From positions 3,063,439-3,127,438 of the forward strand of contig CAVWRA010000006.1 in NCBI GenBank assembly GCA_963757265.1: a DNA stretch of 64,000 nucleotides, written 5' to 3'. Source of the DNA: CAIVVT01 sp963757265. GTDB taxonomy: Bacteria > Acidobacteriota > Terriglobia > Bryobacterales > Bryobacteraceae. This document shows positions 1 through 8,357 of this stretch, piece after piece. The position numbers were made by a program, and so were the translations under genes. How positions within the stretch are numbered: position 1 is the first letter of the stretch; each line of letters opens with the position of its first letter. The notes below the pieces were generated by a model. That model was given only the letters and a program-made list of their open reading frames with translations. It was not told where the DNA came from and did no database searches.

Positions 1-1662
1 CCCCTCGCCGCTGCGCGTGAAAGCAACGGTACCATCGTCGAATTTGCCGGTGTTGTTCTCGCTGAGGATGGTGCGCCAGAAGATCTTGTGCTCGTCCTCG
101 GAGTAAGTAATGTACTCCAGCTTGGAGACGTCGATCGGCTGACCGCCGGTGAACACGATGTAGTTGGGCTGGGGGAGATACAGGTTCCGCTCCGCCTGAT
201 GCGTGATGCGCCCGGCTGCATCCCGCAGGACCGGTACGCAGGCGCCGCCGATATAGTCGTTCATCATGCGGATCGAGCGGGCGATATCAACCCGCTGGAC
301 GAAATCGTCGAACGGGATCGGCAGGGTGCGGGAGCACTCGAACAGCACGGAGTTGTCGAGGTAGCGCCAGCGCAGGCCGTTTTTGTCCGGCGGCAACTGG
401 ACAACGAGTTCCTCGAGCGACTCCATGTAGGTCCGGGACTGTTCAAAGTCGGCTGTCGTGTAAGTCGCCAGCGGCAGATTCAGCGGACGCTCGATCCAGT
501 GCAACTGGTCCTTGGCGAGCAGTGTCCGCGTACCCTCGATCGTCTGGTTCACGGCGCCCAGCGAGTAATTCAACACCAGGAAGGCTGCGTAGCCCACAGG
601 ATTCGAATCCAGGCTCCCGAACTGGAAGGCCAGCAGCTGGTTAAGCCGATCCGTCAGCGAGTCCTTGAACGGGAATAGCTGGCGGTCCACGGTCTGCAGC
701 CAGGCCGTCGCCGCGCGCTGGACCTCCAGCGAAGCGTTGCGCTTATTCACGGCGTCGACAACCATCGGATCGACGTTGCGAAACGCCGGGAAAGGCGAAA
801 GATCGCCCACGATCCGCGGGCGTTCAGGCAGGCCCAGGTTGCGCAGGGCCCGGGCGACGATTGGCGAGGCGTAAGGATCCACGCCCATTTTGAGGGCCGT
901 GGCCCAGTCGGCGAGCAGCGGGTTCACGCTCGCGATTACGGTCGAAGCGTACACGGGATTGCTGGCGCGTGAACCGGCATTGCCCTGGTTGGCGACATAG
1001 GCGTCGACGATCGAGAAGTGCACCGGCGTCGCGTGCAGCAGGTCGCCGACGGCGTCCTCGGCGCGCAGGCGATGCTGATACTGCAGTTGCTTGTCGGCGA
1101 GCGGGAGCACTGCGAGCAGATTCTGGAGCGCACCCGCATAAACGTATTGATCGTCGGATTTGCACTTGCCGAAACTGAGGCGGAAATCCGCCTCTACCCA
1201 GGCCCGCGAGAGCTGCGAACCTTCCAGAACGGTGCCGGCACCGAACCCTCCGTCCACCAGGTCGTCGCTCAGATCGACTACTTCGTAAGCGCGTCCTTGC
1301 GGCGTCTCGAAGCGGTAGCCGGCCTGGTCGGCCAGTATCAGGGGATCGCGATTCTCGAGCCAGGACTCCGTCCCATCGCGGGAGGTCCCGACTTGGACAT
1401 TGGTGTAGCCCGCGTCGTGGAACCAGTCGATCAGTCCTTCCACCAGAGCGGGATCGGTGATTGTGGTGGCCGGCCGGAAGAAGAAGGCCAGGTCCGGCTT
1501 GATGAAGATGGCAAGTTCCGCGGCGGAGACGTCGGCGTCCACAAGGCGCGCCGCAAGCGCTTCGCGCAAACCTGCCGACTCGACGGCCTGAATGAGGCAG
1601 CGCTGCTTGTCCTCGGCGTCGGAGACGATCACGACGGAACCGGCGTTGGTTGCTTCCGTCAT
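1..1662 (-). CDS. DUF362 family protein, 3' end outside window
   Basis: The 554 visible codons stay open to the window edge, so the C-terminus is missing. The N-terminus has the DUF362 layout: a beta strand VVIVSD near residue 10, IFIKPDLAF near 52-60 (family consensus IKPN), then TDPALVEGLIDWFHDAGY near 69-86. DUF362 proteins are thought to bind an iron-sulfur or metal centre, but no activity is established for this long form. The ATG at 1662 lies 5 bp after the stop of the upstream AarF-like kinase, so the two are almost certainly co-transcribed. Several R-rich open frames on this strand are shadows of this gene. The family call is solid; the function is not known. Confidence 0.75.
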   Translation of the reverse strand, partial: MTEATNAGSVVIVSDAEDKQRCLIQAVESAGLREALAARLVDADVSAAELAIFIKPDLAFFFRPATTITDPALVEGLIDWFHDAGYTNVQVGTSRDGTESWLENRDPLILADQAGYRFETPQGRAYEVVDLSDDLVDGGFGAGTVLEGSQLSRAWVEADFRLSFGKCKSDDQYVYAGALQNLLAVLPLADKQLQYQHRLRAEDAVGDLLHATPVHFSIVDAYVANQGNAGSRASNPVYASTVIASVNPLLADWATALKMGVDPYASPIVARALRNLGLPERPRIVGDLSPFPAFRNVDPMVVDAVNKRNASLEVQRAATAWLQTVDRQLFPFKDSLTDRLNQLLAFQFGSLDSNPVGYAAFLVLNYSLGAVNQTIEGTRTLLAKDQLHWIERPLNLPLATYTTADFEQSRTYMESLEELVVQLPPDKNGLRWRYLDNSVLFECSRTLPIPFDDFVQRVDIARSIRMMNDYIGGACVPVLRDAAGRITHQAERNLYLPQPNYIVFTGGQPIDVSKLEYITYSEDEHKIFWRTILSENNTGKFDDGTVAFTRSGEG

Positions 1663-1667
1663 AAATC

Positions 1668-3344
1668 TCAGCGCCTTCCCGTTCCACCACGCCGGCCGAG
1701 GCGCATCAAGAGAACTAGCGCGGTCAGCGAGACTCCCACGATCCCCGCGGCGGCGATGGAGGCCTGCCGGAGACCGACCAGATGCGCCGCGACTGCCAGG
1801 CCAGTAATGCCGAGGCACCCCAGGGCAGTCGCGCTCGCGAACAGCGATGCGCTCAACCGGTTCCCGGCCTGCTCATAACGCTCCAGCGGCCCCTCGAGAC
1901 CGCGATGCTCGAATTGAATCCGCAACTGGCCGCGGTTGAGCTGGCTGAAGCTGCTCATCACCGCCGCCGGCAAGCCGCGGAGCTGCGCCAGCGCTTCGAG
2001 GCCGATATCCACGGCCTCGGAGGCATGCGGCCGCGTCACTGGGCGCGACGGCCTGGCGCGACGCAGCACCGGCAGAGCCAGACCGGCGAGGTCGAAGTCC
2101 GGATCGAGCCGGCGTCCGGCAGTATCGAGCAGGGCGAGGGCTTTGAAAGCGAGATAGAAGCTCTGCGGCAGCGTCAGACGGTGGCGCGAGGTGATCCGCA
2201 GGATCTCCCCGAGCATGCGGTGCACCTGGGCGCGTGCCGTCAGGCGGCGGAAATGGTTCGCCATCAACTGCGCGATGTCGCTGTGCAGCTCCGCCAGATC
2301 CTCCACGTGCGCCGCGCCGGCCAGTTCCAGCAACGCGTCGATGGCCGCGTCGGCGTCCTGTTCGATCAGCGCCAGCAGCAGGCTCGCGAGGCACTCGCGT
2401 TCGGATCTCGACAGTTCGCCGATCAGGCCGAGATCGTAGAAGCCGATCGACTGGTCGGGCTGCACAAAGACATTGGCAGGGTGCGGATCGGCGTGGAAAT
2501 ACCCGAAGGCGAACACCTGCTTCAAGACGTTGCTGCCCAGCTGGCGGGCTGCCGCCGGGCCGTCGAAATCGGCGCCCAGTTCCTCGGATTGCGAGAGTTT
2601 GATGCCCGGCACGTAGGTCATCGTAAGAATGCGCTGGGACGAAAACTCACGGACCACGCGCGGGATCCGCACGCCCGGCTCGTGCTCGAATTGCCACGCA
2701 AAGCGCTCCAGCTGGTCGGCTTCGCGGGCGTAGTCCAGCTCCGATTCCGTAGCGGCGATGAAATCGTTCACCAGCCGGGCGGCCCGGTCTCCCACCTGTG
2801 GCTGTCCGCCCAGAGCATCGCTCAGGTGGCGGATGATCGCTGCATCGCGTGCCAGGATCGCTTCGATGCCCGGGCGCCGGACCTTCACGACGACTTCGGT
2901 CCCGTCGGCGAGCGAGGCGCGGTGGACCTGACCGATCGAGCCGCCGGCGATGGGGACCTCATCGAAGCGCGGGTAGATCTCCTCAAGCCTCGCGCCGAGC
3001 TCCGACTCGACCAGTTCGGAGGCGACATCCAGCGGGAAGTGCGGTACCTGATCCTGCAACTTGGCGAGCTCCTCGCGGAACGCCGGCGGCAGAAGTTCTT
3101 CCCGAGTCGACAGGATCTGGCCCAGTTTGACGAAGGCCGGCCCCAGTTCGAGCAAAGCGCCGCGCAAGGCCGCCGGCGAGATCCGGGGCAGCGTCACGCG
3201 GCCCCGCCCGAGGTTCTCGACAAAGTCAGAGAGGCCGTAGCGAATCAGCACTCCCAGGATTTCCCGGTAGCGCTCCAGATTCCAGCTATTCAGCGGGCCG
3301 GGCACACTATCGGTAACTTGCAGCGTCGTCCTCCGATTGTTCAA
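1668..3344 (-). CDS. AarF/UbiB (ABC1) family kinase-like protein
   Basis: The 558-aa product has the ABC1/UbiB atypical kinase core: the KxGQ motif (FVKLGQILSTR, residues 71-81), a glycine-rich stretch GGSIGQVHRA, the nucleotide-binding lysine in VVVKVRRPGI, the catalytic segment HADPHPANVF and the metal-binding YDLGLIG. A hydrophobic C-terminal pair of helices would anchor it to the membrane, as in UbiB. UbiB proteins are ATPases needed for ubiquinone synthesis or handling of isoprenoid lipids. No ubi or men gene is adjacent, so the substrate is unassigned. The upstream-most start is a TTG at 3344; no ATG precedes the conserved region, so the exact start is uncertain. Confidence 0.85.
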   Translation of the reverse strand: MNNRRTTLQVTDSVPGPLNSWNLERYREILGVLIRYGLSDFVENLGRGRVTLPRISPAALRGALLELGPAFVKLGQILSTREELLPPAFREELAKLQDQVPHFPLDVASELVESELGARLEEIYPRFDEVPIAGGSIGQVHRASLADGTEVVVKVRRPGIEAILARDAAIIRHLSDALGGQPQVGDRAARLVNDFIAATESELDYAREADQLERFAWQFEHEPGVRIPRVVREFSSQRILTMTYVPGIKLSQSEELGADFDGPAAARQLGSNVLKQVFAFGYFHADPHPANVFVQPDQSIGFYDLGLIGELSRSERECLASLLLALIEQDADAAIDALLELAGAAHVEDLAELHSDIAQLMANHFRRLTARAQVHRMLGEILRITSRHRLTLPQSFYLAFKALALLDTAGRRLDPDFDLAGLALPVLRRARPSRPVTRPHASEAVDIGLEALAQLRGLPAAVMSSFSQLNRGQLRIQFEHRGLEGPLERYEQAGNRLSASLFASATALGCLGITGLAVAAHLVGLRQASIAAAGIVGVSLTALVLLMRLGRRGGTGRR

Positions 3345-3403
3345 TCAGGGGAACATGTTAGCACATTCGCCCTAAATCCATACACGAAAAAGCTGTTTAA
3401 TCC

Positions 3404-3432
3404 TTGCAAGCTTTGGAGGATGCCCTTATACT
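3404..3432 (+). promoter_or_regulatory. Predicted sigma70-type promoter of the 3469-6161 cassette
   Basis: A -35 box TTGCAA (3404-3409) and a -10 box TATACT (3427-3432) are separated by exactly 17 bp, in an AT-rich pocket between the divergent kinase gene and the cassette. Transcription would start near 3439, about 30 bp before the GTG start at 3469. The first gene has a strong ribosome binding site GGAGGA at 3458-3463. Recognised by eye only. Confidence 0.55.
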
Positions 3433-3468
3433 CGACGCAAGAGTGCATATTAATCCCGGAGGAACCCT

Positions 3469-3891
3469 GTGAAAGGTGGAGGCGGACCGAGCATCCCGAG
3501 CGATTACACGTTCCAGTTCGGCGGCACGGCCGGGCCCACCATCCAGGTTGACGCCGGGCTGGATGACATTGAGGTTAAATCACTTCCACGCTTTGACATA
3601 GCACTGGCGGAGTGCGTGCCGATCACGTTCAATACGAACGTCGCGGTCAAGGAACTGCCTCAAATAGACGCGTCGGTGGGGACTACGCTGGCGATCACAG
3701 AGATCCCTCCAATCACCTCCAACGTGAACGTCGCGGTCACCGAGATACCCGAACAGCGGGTTCACGTTCCGGCGCATTACCAATTGGCATTCTCGCTGTT
3801 TGGGGTAGAGATCTGGAGCCTGTCGCTGTGCGGGGAGACCCAGGCCATCAACGAGAAGTACGTTCCACGGCGAACGGAAGAGTGCAAGTAG
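3469..3891 (+). CDS. Beta-repeat protein of unknown function, cassette gene 1
   Basis: 140 aa, GTG start with GGAGGA 5 bp upstream. There is no signal peptide or membrane segment. The middle is a run of short amphipathic beta units ending in a Pro: IEVKSLP, VAVKELP, LAITEIPP, VAVTEIPE, each about 12-22 residues apart and separated by ID/N-rich turns. The C-terminus (LAFSLFGVEIWSLSLCGE, then YVP and a terminal C-K) looks like a separate conserved tail. I do not recognise a named family. It is followed 24 bp later by an Ig-like protein gene with its own strong ribosome binding site, and the four genes read as one operon. A structural or surface-forming role is inferred only from the repeat pattern. 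Confidence 0.7.
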   Translation: MKGGGGPSIPSDYTFQFGGTAGPTIQVDAGLDDIEVKSLPRFDIALAECVPITFNTNVAVKELPQIDASVGTTLAITEIPPITSNVNVAVTEIPEQRVHVPAHYQLAFSLFGVEIWSLSLCGETQAINEKYVPRRTEECK

Positions 3892-3915
3892 CGGTTCCGG
3901 GCTCAGGAGGCTTCC

Positions 3916-4689
3916 ATGGCCGAGACGTCAGGCATTCAACTCGCGCACGCTGAGGATGCCCCGTTTGTCTTCTCCGGCCCGCCGTCGCGCCTTCAGGGGA
4001 CCATCCGGCTGGTGAACCCGACCTCGGTGAAGGTGAAATTGAGCAGCGTGAGCGTTCAGTCGGAAAACCTCATGGGAGTGGCGCGCCTGCCACTGACTCA
4101 GATTCCGATGACGGCGCGCCTGGCGCCGGGCGAGCAGACGAGTTTCCGCAGCACAATCGCCATCGACCCGTATACACCGCCCGGAACATACCCGCTGACG
4201 CTGACCATCGGCGGGCAGACCGTACAGGCGACCGCGCATGTGACCGAAGTCGTGGATTTCCGCATCGAGCCGGGCGAAATCACCATTCTGGCGGGCAAGG
4301 AATCCAAATATACGCGGGACTTTGTCATCGAGAATGCCGGCAACGTGCCGCTGCCGCTGGGCGAGCGTTGCGAGGCGCCGCTGCTCGACTCGGTCGATCT
4401 GATAACGACGATGCTGGTCGGCCTGCACGACGCGCCGCAACCTGACAAGGACAGCCTGCTCACGTCCTGGCTGGAAGGGTGGGGCGGAATGGACGCCGGC
4501 ACGCTGGTCGTCACGCGCGACGCCATCACGCTGCGGCCAGGGCAGAAGATCACCGCATCGGCTACCTTCGAGCTGCCTGGGGCGTTGAAACCGCTGCGCC
4601 ATTATCGCGCGAGTCTGCAACTCTACAACGCGACGCTGGCCGTGGATGTTTATACAACCGTCAAGAGCGGGTCGAAGAAGTCGGGCTGA
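3916..4689 (+). CDS. Ig-like beta-sandwich protein, cassette gene 2
   Basis: 257 aa starting at the ATG behind CAGGAGG (3904-3910). No signal peptide. Two Ig-like/NEW3-type modules can be read: about residues 20-115 (IRLVNPTSVKVKLSSVSV ... LAPGEQTSFRSTI ... PPGTYPLTLTIGG) and about 116-250 (FRIEPGEITILAGKES ... FVIENAGNVPLPLG ... LRPGQKITASATFELP). These resemble the 'additional domain' folds of COG1470-type proteins, which bind other proteins or polymers. The lack of any export signal is unusual for such folds. Partner proteins are probably the neighbours in the same operon. Function unknown. Confidence 0.72.
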   Translation: MAETSGIQLAHAEDAPFVFSGPPSRLQGTIRLVNPTSVKVKLSSVSVQSENLMGVARLPLTQIPMTARLAPGEQTSFRSTIAIDPYTPPGTYPLTLTIGGQTVQATAHVTEVVDFRIEPGEITILAGKESKYTRDFVIENAGNVPLPLGERCEAPLLDSVDLITTMLVGLHDAPQPDKDSLLTSWLEGWGGMDAGTLVVTRDAITLRPGQKITASATFELPGALKPLRHYRASLQLYNATLAVDVYTTVKSGSKKSG

Positions 4690-4721
4690 GAGACGAGAAC
4701 TGCGAAAAGCGAGGTGCAAGG

Positions 4722-5525
4722 ATGGGCTGCAAAGAATCGAGCGGCACGGCCACGGCCACATCGTCCGGCGTCGCCGTGGATAACTGGATCGCGCAGTACA
4801 TGCAGATGAACGCGCAGTTGCTGCAGTCGGCGCTGAGCAGCTACGCGCCCGTCATGAAGGCTTGGACGAGCTGGTACCAGAGCGCCGTTCCGCCACAGTC
4901 GCAGAATCTGTCCCAGACCCCGGCGACCGCGGCCAAGCCTGGCCAGAAGGCGACTCACGGCTGTTGCGATATTCCCGAAACCTGCTGCCCGCCGCGCTGC
5001 GCCTGCACACTGAGCTGGGACGCGAGCCCGGGCGAGACGCGTAAGGCAACGATCAAAATCCGCAACACCTCCAAAGACGCGGTCGACTACCAGCTGGTCC
5101 CGAAGGCGTTTGAGGCCTGCGGGAAATCCATCGACGCGACGCCCGACGTGACACCTTCCGAGCTGCGGGCGGCTGCGGGTGAGACCGTCACGGCGACGGT
5201 CTCCGTAGAGGTCGGCGATCAGTTTCATCCGGGCGCCACCTACCACGCCGAGATCCTGGTTCGCGGGAAGTACGAGCGCTCGGTCTGTCTCGAGTTGAAT
5301 CTGTGCTGCGACGAGGACAGCGTGTGCCGCTTCGATCTGGGCGACATTCCATATCGCAAACGCGCCGACGATTGGTTCCGCCACTTTCAGTGCAGCGAGC
5401 CGTGCTTCGCGCCGGTCTCGCAGCCGAATGCCCCCCCGGTTGGGACGGCTCCGCCCACGAACGCTCCGGCTCCGCCCACGGCTGTTTCGAATCCGCCCAC
5501 GAGCGTTGAAAACCCGCTAAAGTAG
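4722..5525 (+). CDS. Phasin-like helix plus Cys-rich Ig-like protein, cassette gene 3
   Basis: 267 aa from the ATG at 4722, 32 bp after gene 2 (AAGCGAGGTGCAAGG precedes it). Residues about 20-58 form an amphipathic aromatic helix (NWIAQYMQMNAQLLQ ... KAWTSWYQ) like the N-terminus of phasins. Then comes a cysteine knot-like segment, GCCDIPETCCPPRCAC, an Ig-like domain (LSWDASPGETRKATIKI ... AAAGETVTATVSVEV), further Cys pairs (LCCDEDSVC, CSEPC), and a Pro-rich tail built of PPT/PPV repeats encoded by repeated ccgcccacg units near 5450-5510. No signal peptide. Many cysteines in an apparently cytoplasmic protein suggest metal binding or an undetected export route. No named family recognised. Confidence 0.72.
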   Translation: MGCKESSGTATATSSGVAVDNWIAQYMQMNAQLLQSALSSYAPVMKAWTSWYQSAVPPQSQNLSQTPATAAKPGQKATHGCCDIPETCCPPRCACTLSWDASPGETRKATIKIRNTSKDAVDYQLVPKAFEACGKSIDATPDVTPSELRAAAGETVTATVSVEVGDQFHPGATYHAEILVRGKYERSVCLELNLCCDEDSVCRFDLGDIPYRKRADDWFRHFQCSEPCFAPVSQPNAPPVGTAPPTNAPAPPTAVSNPPTSVENPLK

Positions 5526-5558
5526 CGGCTGCCGCTGCTACAGTTCCTGCCTGACACG

Positions 5559-6161
5559 ATGGACAGCCGCATGCTCACGGACGCGCTCAGCAACTTCCAG
5601 AAGGAATCGGTCCGCGCCACGACCGAGTACTGGAAAGGCTATTGGGAGTTTCTCGGTCAGATCACCCGCGATCCAGGCTCGTTCCCATCGGCCTACGGCC
5701 GCTATTCCGACGTGAGCATGAAGAGCTACAAGACGGTGCTCGATGCCAGCGTCGTCCTGACTGAGCGCGTTTTTACTACAACGGCGGCAGCCAAAGCTCC
5801 CGATGCCGCGCCCGGGGCTCCGGCAGAACCATCCGCGCGTCCATTGAGGGAACTGGTATTCGAGGGCGCCGGGGACGATACCCCGGTGCGCCAATTCGTC
5901 GTTGCCAACAAGGCGGCCCAGGCGATCGAAGTTTCGTTCGAGGTCTCCGAGTTCGCTGCCGAGACCTCCCCGAAGGTCCGCGCCGAAGTGGTTCTCGTCC
6001 CGGCGGCCTTTTCGCTCCAGCCCGGCGAGGCAACGGTTGTCGAATGCCGGATTCCACTGACCGCCTTGTTCGCGGGCGGAGTTGAACATCGGGCCATTCT
6101 TCGTGCCATCGGGCTTCCGGAGATGCAAATGGTGCTGGTCGTGAAGAAGGCTCCGGCGTAG
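5559..6161 (+). CDS. Phasin-like helix plus Ig-like domain protein, cassette gene 4
   Basis: 200 aa. The first about 70 residues are helical and aromatic (SNFQKESVRATTEYWKGYWE, then repeated YGRYSD ... MKSYKTVLDAS), as in phasins and polymer-granule coat proteins; an Ala/Pro linker (residues 73-90) leads to an Ig-like domain (LRELVFEGAGDDTPVRQFVV ... LQPGEATVVECRIPL). The architecture parallels cassette gene 3, implying a shared partner or surface. The ATG at 5559 has no clear ribosome binding site; a second ATG at 5571 is possible. It closes the cassette; no terminator was identified. Phasin similarity is a judgement from composition and helix pattern, not from a search. Confidence 0.68.
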   Translation: MDSRMLTDALSNFQKESVRATTEYWKGYWEFLGQITRDPGSFPSAYGRYSDVSMKSYKTVLDASVVLTERVFTTTAAAKAPDAAPGAPAEPSARPLRELVFEGAGDDTPVRQFVVANKAAQAIEVSFEVSEFAAETSPKVRAEVVLVPAAFSLQPGEATVVECRIPLTALFAGGVEHRAILRAIGLPEMQMVLVVKKAPA

Positions 6162-6992
6162 TTGAGGCTGATGCAGCTTTGGAAGTGCGAAAAACGCCGA
6201 GGGCCAAAGCGAACGCCTTCGTCGAGCCGGCCGGCGCCGCACACCGTTTGCCGCGATCCGCTGGATAGGCGCAGGAAACACGAGGCCAGGCGCCTGAAAG
6301 CAAATGCCATGCTCAGGACAACGCGTCCCACATTGTGACCGCTGTCCACGTTGTTCGCGCTCACCCGGCCGCGCTTCCCCTGGAGGTCGATTTTAGGATC
6401 ACACCAATTCTTCTTTCCAGTACTGCCTCCATCACCTAGTCCTATTACTTGAAGCACTCTAATTGAATCTGAAGTTACCTTGTTAAGCTGGCCTATCCCC
6501 ACTAGCCTGTGAGTGGACGGGTGGTTGGAAGCGGCCGACAAGACCGGGCAGAGCAGAACCCGGCGAGAGCTTCCGAGACAACCCCAGACCTGTAGAGTCA
6601 TCCAGTGCGGCGAAAAGCCGCGGAAGAGACGGCTGTGCCTATTTACGCCCAACCTCGGGAGAGTGCAGCTCCGCTCCGATTCACGCCATCCGCGGCTCGT
6701 TCTCCAGGGCCATTTGTCAACTGGAGAACCCTCTCCGGGACGCCTCTTTTTCATTGGTCCCTGCTCGGTCTCGACAGTCCTGGTGCACGCCCGCTCTGGC
6801 AGCTGCGGGCAATGGCGCCTGGGCTGAGGCCCCGGCCGGATCAGTACGCCTTGCGGGGCGCCCAGGAACGGTTCGCGGCACAACGCCGCGGAATTGTGGC
6901 CTGGGCCCCCGAGGCAAACCGCCTGGCCTCGGCCGGCGCATCGCTCCCCGGCCAGAATCGCCTGCGCCACAAATGTCTTGAGGGCAGTCAAG
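6162..6992 (+). other. 831-bp gap without a supportable gene
   Basis: No open frame with convincing codon use on either strand. The part from about 6390 to 6500 is distinctly AT-richer than its surroundings. A small GAAA-loop hairpin (gcggcgaaaagccgc) lies near 6608-6622. A 448-codon minus-strand open frame crosses this gap but is antisense to cassette gene 4 at one end and to the synthetase at the other, so I do not call it. It may hold a structured RNA or a decayed gene. Confidence 0.5.
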
Positions 6993-8357
6993 ATGAGTTC
7001 CTTCGGACAGTCCTTCCATAGATTTCGCCGCGGATACATCCTCCAAGGCCTGGCCTTCGGCGATGAAGGCAAAGGATCGCTGGTGGACTATCTCTGCCGG
7101 GCGCACGGGGCTCCGCTGGTAGTGCGCTACAACGGCGGGCCGCACAGCACCCACAGTGTTGTTCAGCCCGACGGCACCGGCCACGTGTTCCGTCAATTCG
7201 GCAGTGGGATGTTTATCTCCGATGTGAGCACGTTCATCTCCAAGCATGTTCTGATCGAACCCTTTTCTTTGATGAAAGAGGCCGAGGCGCTCGAAAGGAA
7301 GGGGCTGCGGTACACACAGGAGCGTCTGTTCATCGATCCTCAGTGCCTGATTATCACCCCCTATCACCAGTACACCAACCGCATCCGGGAATTGGTTCGA
7401 GATGTCGGCCGCCGCGGCGCCGGCCAATTCGGAGCGGGCGAGACCAGACGGGACGCGCTGCAGTGGGGCGCCTACCTCCAGGTCAACGACATATTGTCCG
7501 ACGTGCCGGCGTTGCGGATGTTGGACGAAATCCGGCTGCACAAGCTGAAACAGCTCCGGGAGTATTGGGGCGTGAACCGGGAAGCGGACGCATTGCTGAC
7601 CCAGCTTTCCAGCGAGGATCCGCGCCGGATCGCGGAGTATTACAGGTTGTTTGCCCAAGGCATTCAGCCCCGGTCTTGGGCGGAGATGGTGGAGACCTAT
7701 CGGGACGTAAATATGGTGTTCGAGGGCGCCGCCGGCGCGCTGCTGGATGAGACGCGCGGCTTTGCGCCGTATGTTGCGCCGTTCAACGCGACCTTCGACA
7801 ACGCTCTTGAGTTGTGCGAGGAGGCCGGGCTGTCGTCCGTGCGGATAGGGGTCTTGAGAACTCATTTCACGCGCCGCGGCGCGGGCCCGTTCGTGAGCGA
7901 GGACCCCGCTCTCAGCTTCTCCGACCACAGCCTGCCCGGGGAAGGGCAGGCGAACATGCGTTTCGGGCACTTCGACTTCGTGGCCGCCCGCTACGCCATC
8001 CAATGTTGTGGCGGGGTCGACGGATTGGCGTTGACCCACATGGACTGTGTCGAGTCCCCGTTTACTTACGTGGATGAATACCGCAATTCCCAGGGCGTCA
8101 TTGCTGCCTGGCTGAAGCCGGACGCCAGGTCGCTGTTCGAGACTGAGCCCGCCAGTCTGAAACGCCATGTCGTGGAGGACTCTGCGTCGCTGCTGAGATT
8201 CATCGAGCAGCGGCTGCATTGCAAGATTGTTTACACGTCCCTAGGACCGACCTATCTGGATAAGGCCATACAGCGGCCTGAGATCGCTCCCGCGGTGGCA
8301 GTTCACCCCGTGGCGGGCGAGGTTCCGCCGATCGTGCCGAGAGAGATCGCGGGCTAG
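6993..8357 (+). CDS. Divergent adenylosuccinate synthetase (PurA) homologue
   Basis: 454 aa from the ATG at 6993. PurA makes adenylosuccinate from IMP, aspartate and GTP. Recognisable are GDEGKG (residues 23-28, with the catalytic-base Asp24), GGPHSTHS (48-55, His54 matching the catalytic His of GGNNAGHT), a FEGAAGALLDETRG segment matching EGAQGxLLD, and RRGAGPFVSED matching the GxGPFPTE region. Deviations: GDEGKGS lacks the usual following Lys, and the guanine-recognition TKLD is THMD. It converges with the uronate-isomerase-like gene, overlapping it by 4 bp. No purine gene is nearby. It may be a paralogue with another acceptor substrate rather than the housekeeping PurA. Confidence 0.75.
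   Translation: MSSFGQSFHRFRRGYILQGLAFGDEGKGSLVDYLCRAHGAPLVVRYNGGPHSTHSVVQPDGTGHVFRQFGSGMFISDVSTFISKHVLIEPFSLMKEAEALERKGLRYTQERLFIDPQCLIITPYHQYTNRIRELVRDVGRRGAGQFGAGETRRDALQWGAYLQVNDILSDVPALRMLDEIRLHKLKQLREYWGVNREADALLTQLSSEDPRRIAEYYRLFAQGIQPRSWAEMVETYRDVNMVFEGAAGALLDETRGFAPYVAPFNATFDNALELCEEAGLSSVRIGVLRTHFTRRGAGPFVSEDPALSFSDHSLPGEGQANMRFGHFDFVAARYAIQCCGGVDGLALTHMDCVESPFTYVDEYRNSQGVIAAWLKPDARSLFETEPASLKRHVVEDSASLLRFIEQRLHCKIVYTSLGPTYLDKAIQRPEIAPAVAVHPVAGEVPPIVPREIAG

Noticed and set aside
824..1690. Arg-rich minus-strand frame of 288 codons
   Set aside because: It is a shifted frame over the DUF362 gene, whose own frame is continuous from 1662 to the window edge and shows family motifs.
5726..7072. 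448-codon minus-strand open frame spanning the 6162-6992 gap
   Set aside because: It is antisense to cassette gene 4 on one side and runs into the PurA homologue on the other; the translation is not family-like and has no ribosome site.
6993..8357. PurZ (2-aminoadenylosuccinate synthetase, Z-genome) identity for the PurA homologue
   Set aside because: PurZ lacks the catalytic Asp of the GDEGKG loop; here the Asp is present, and no phage-type neighbours are seen.
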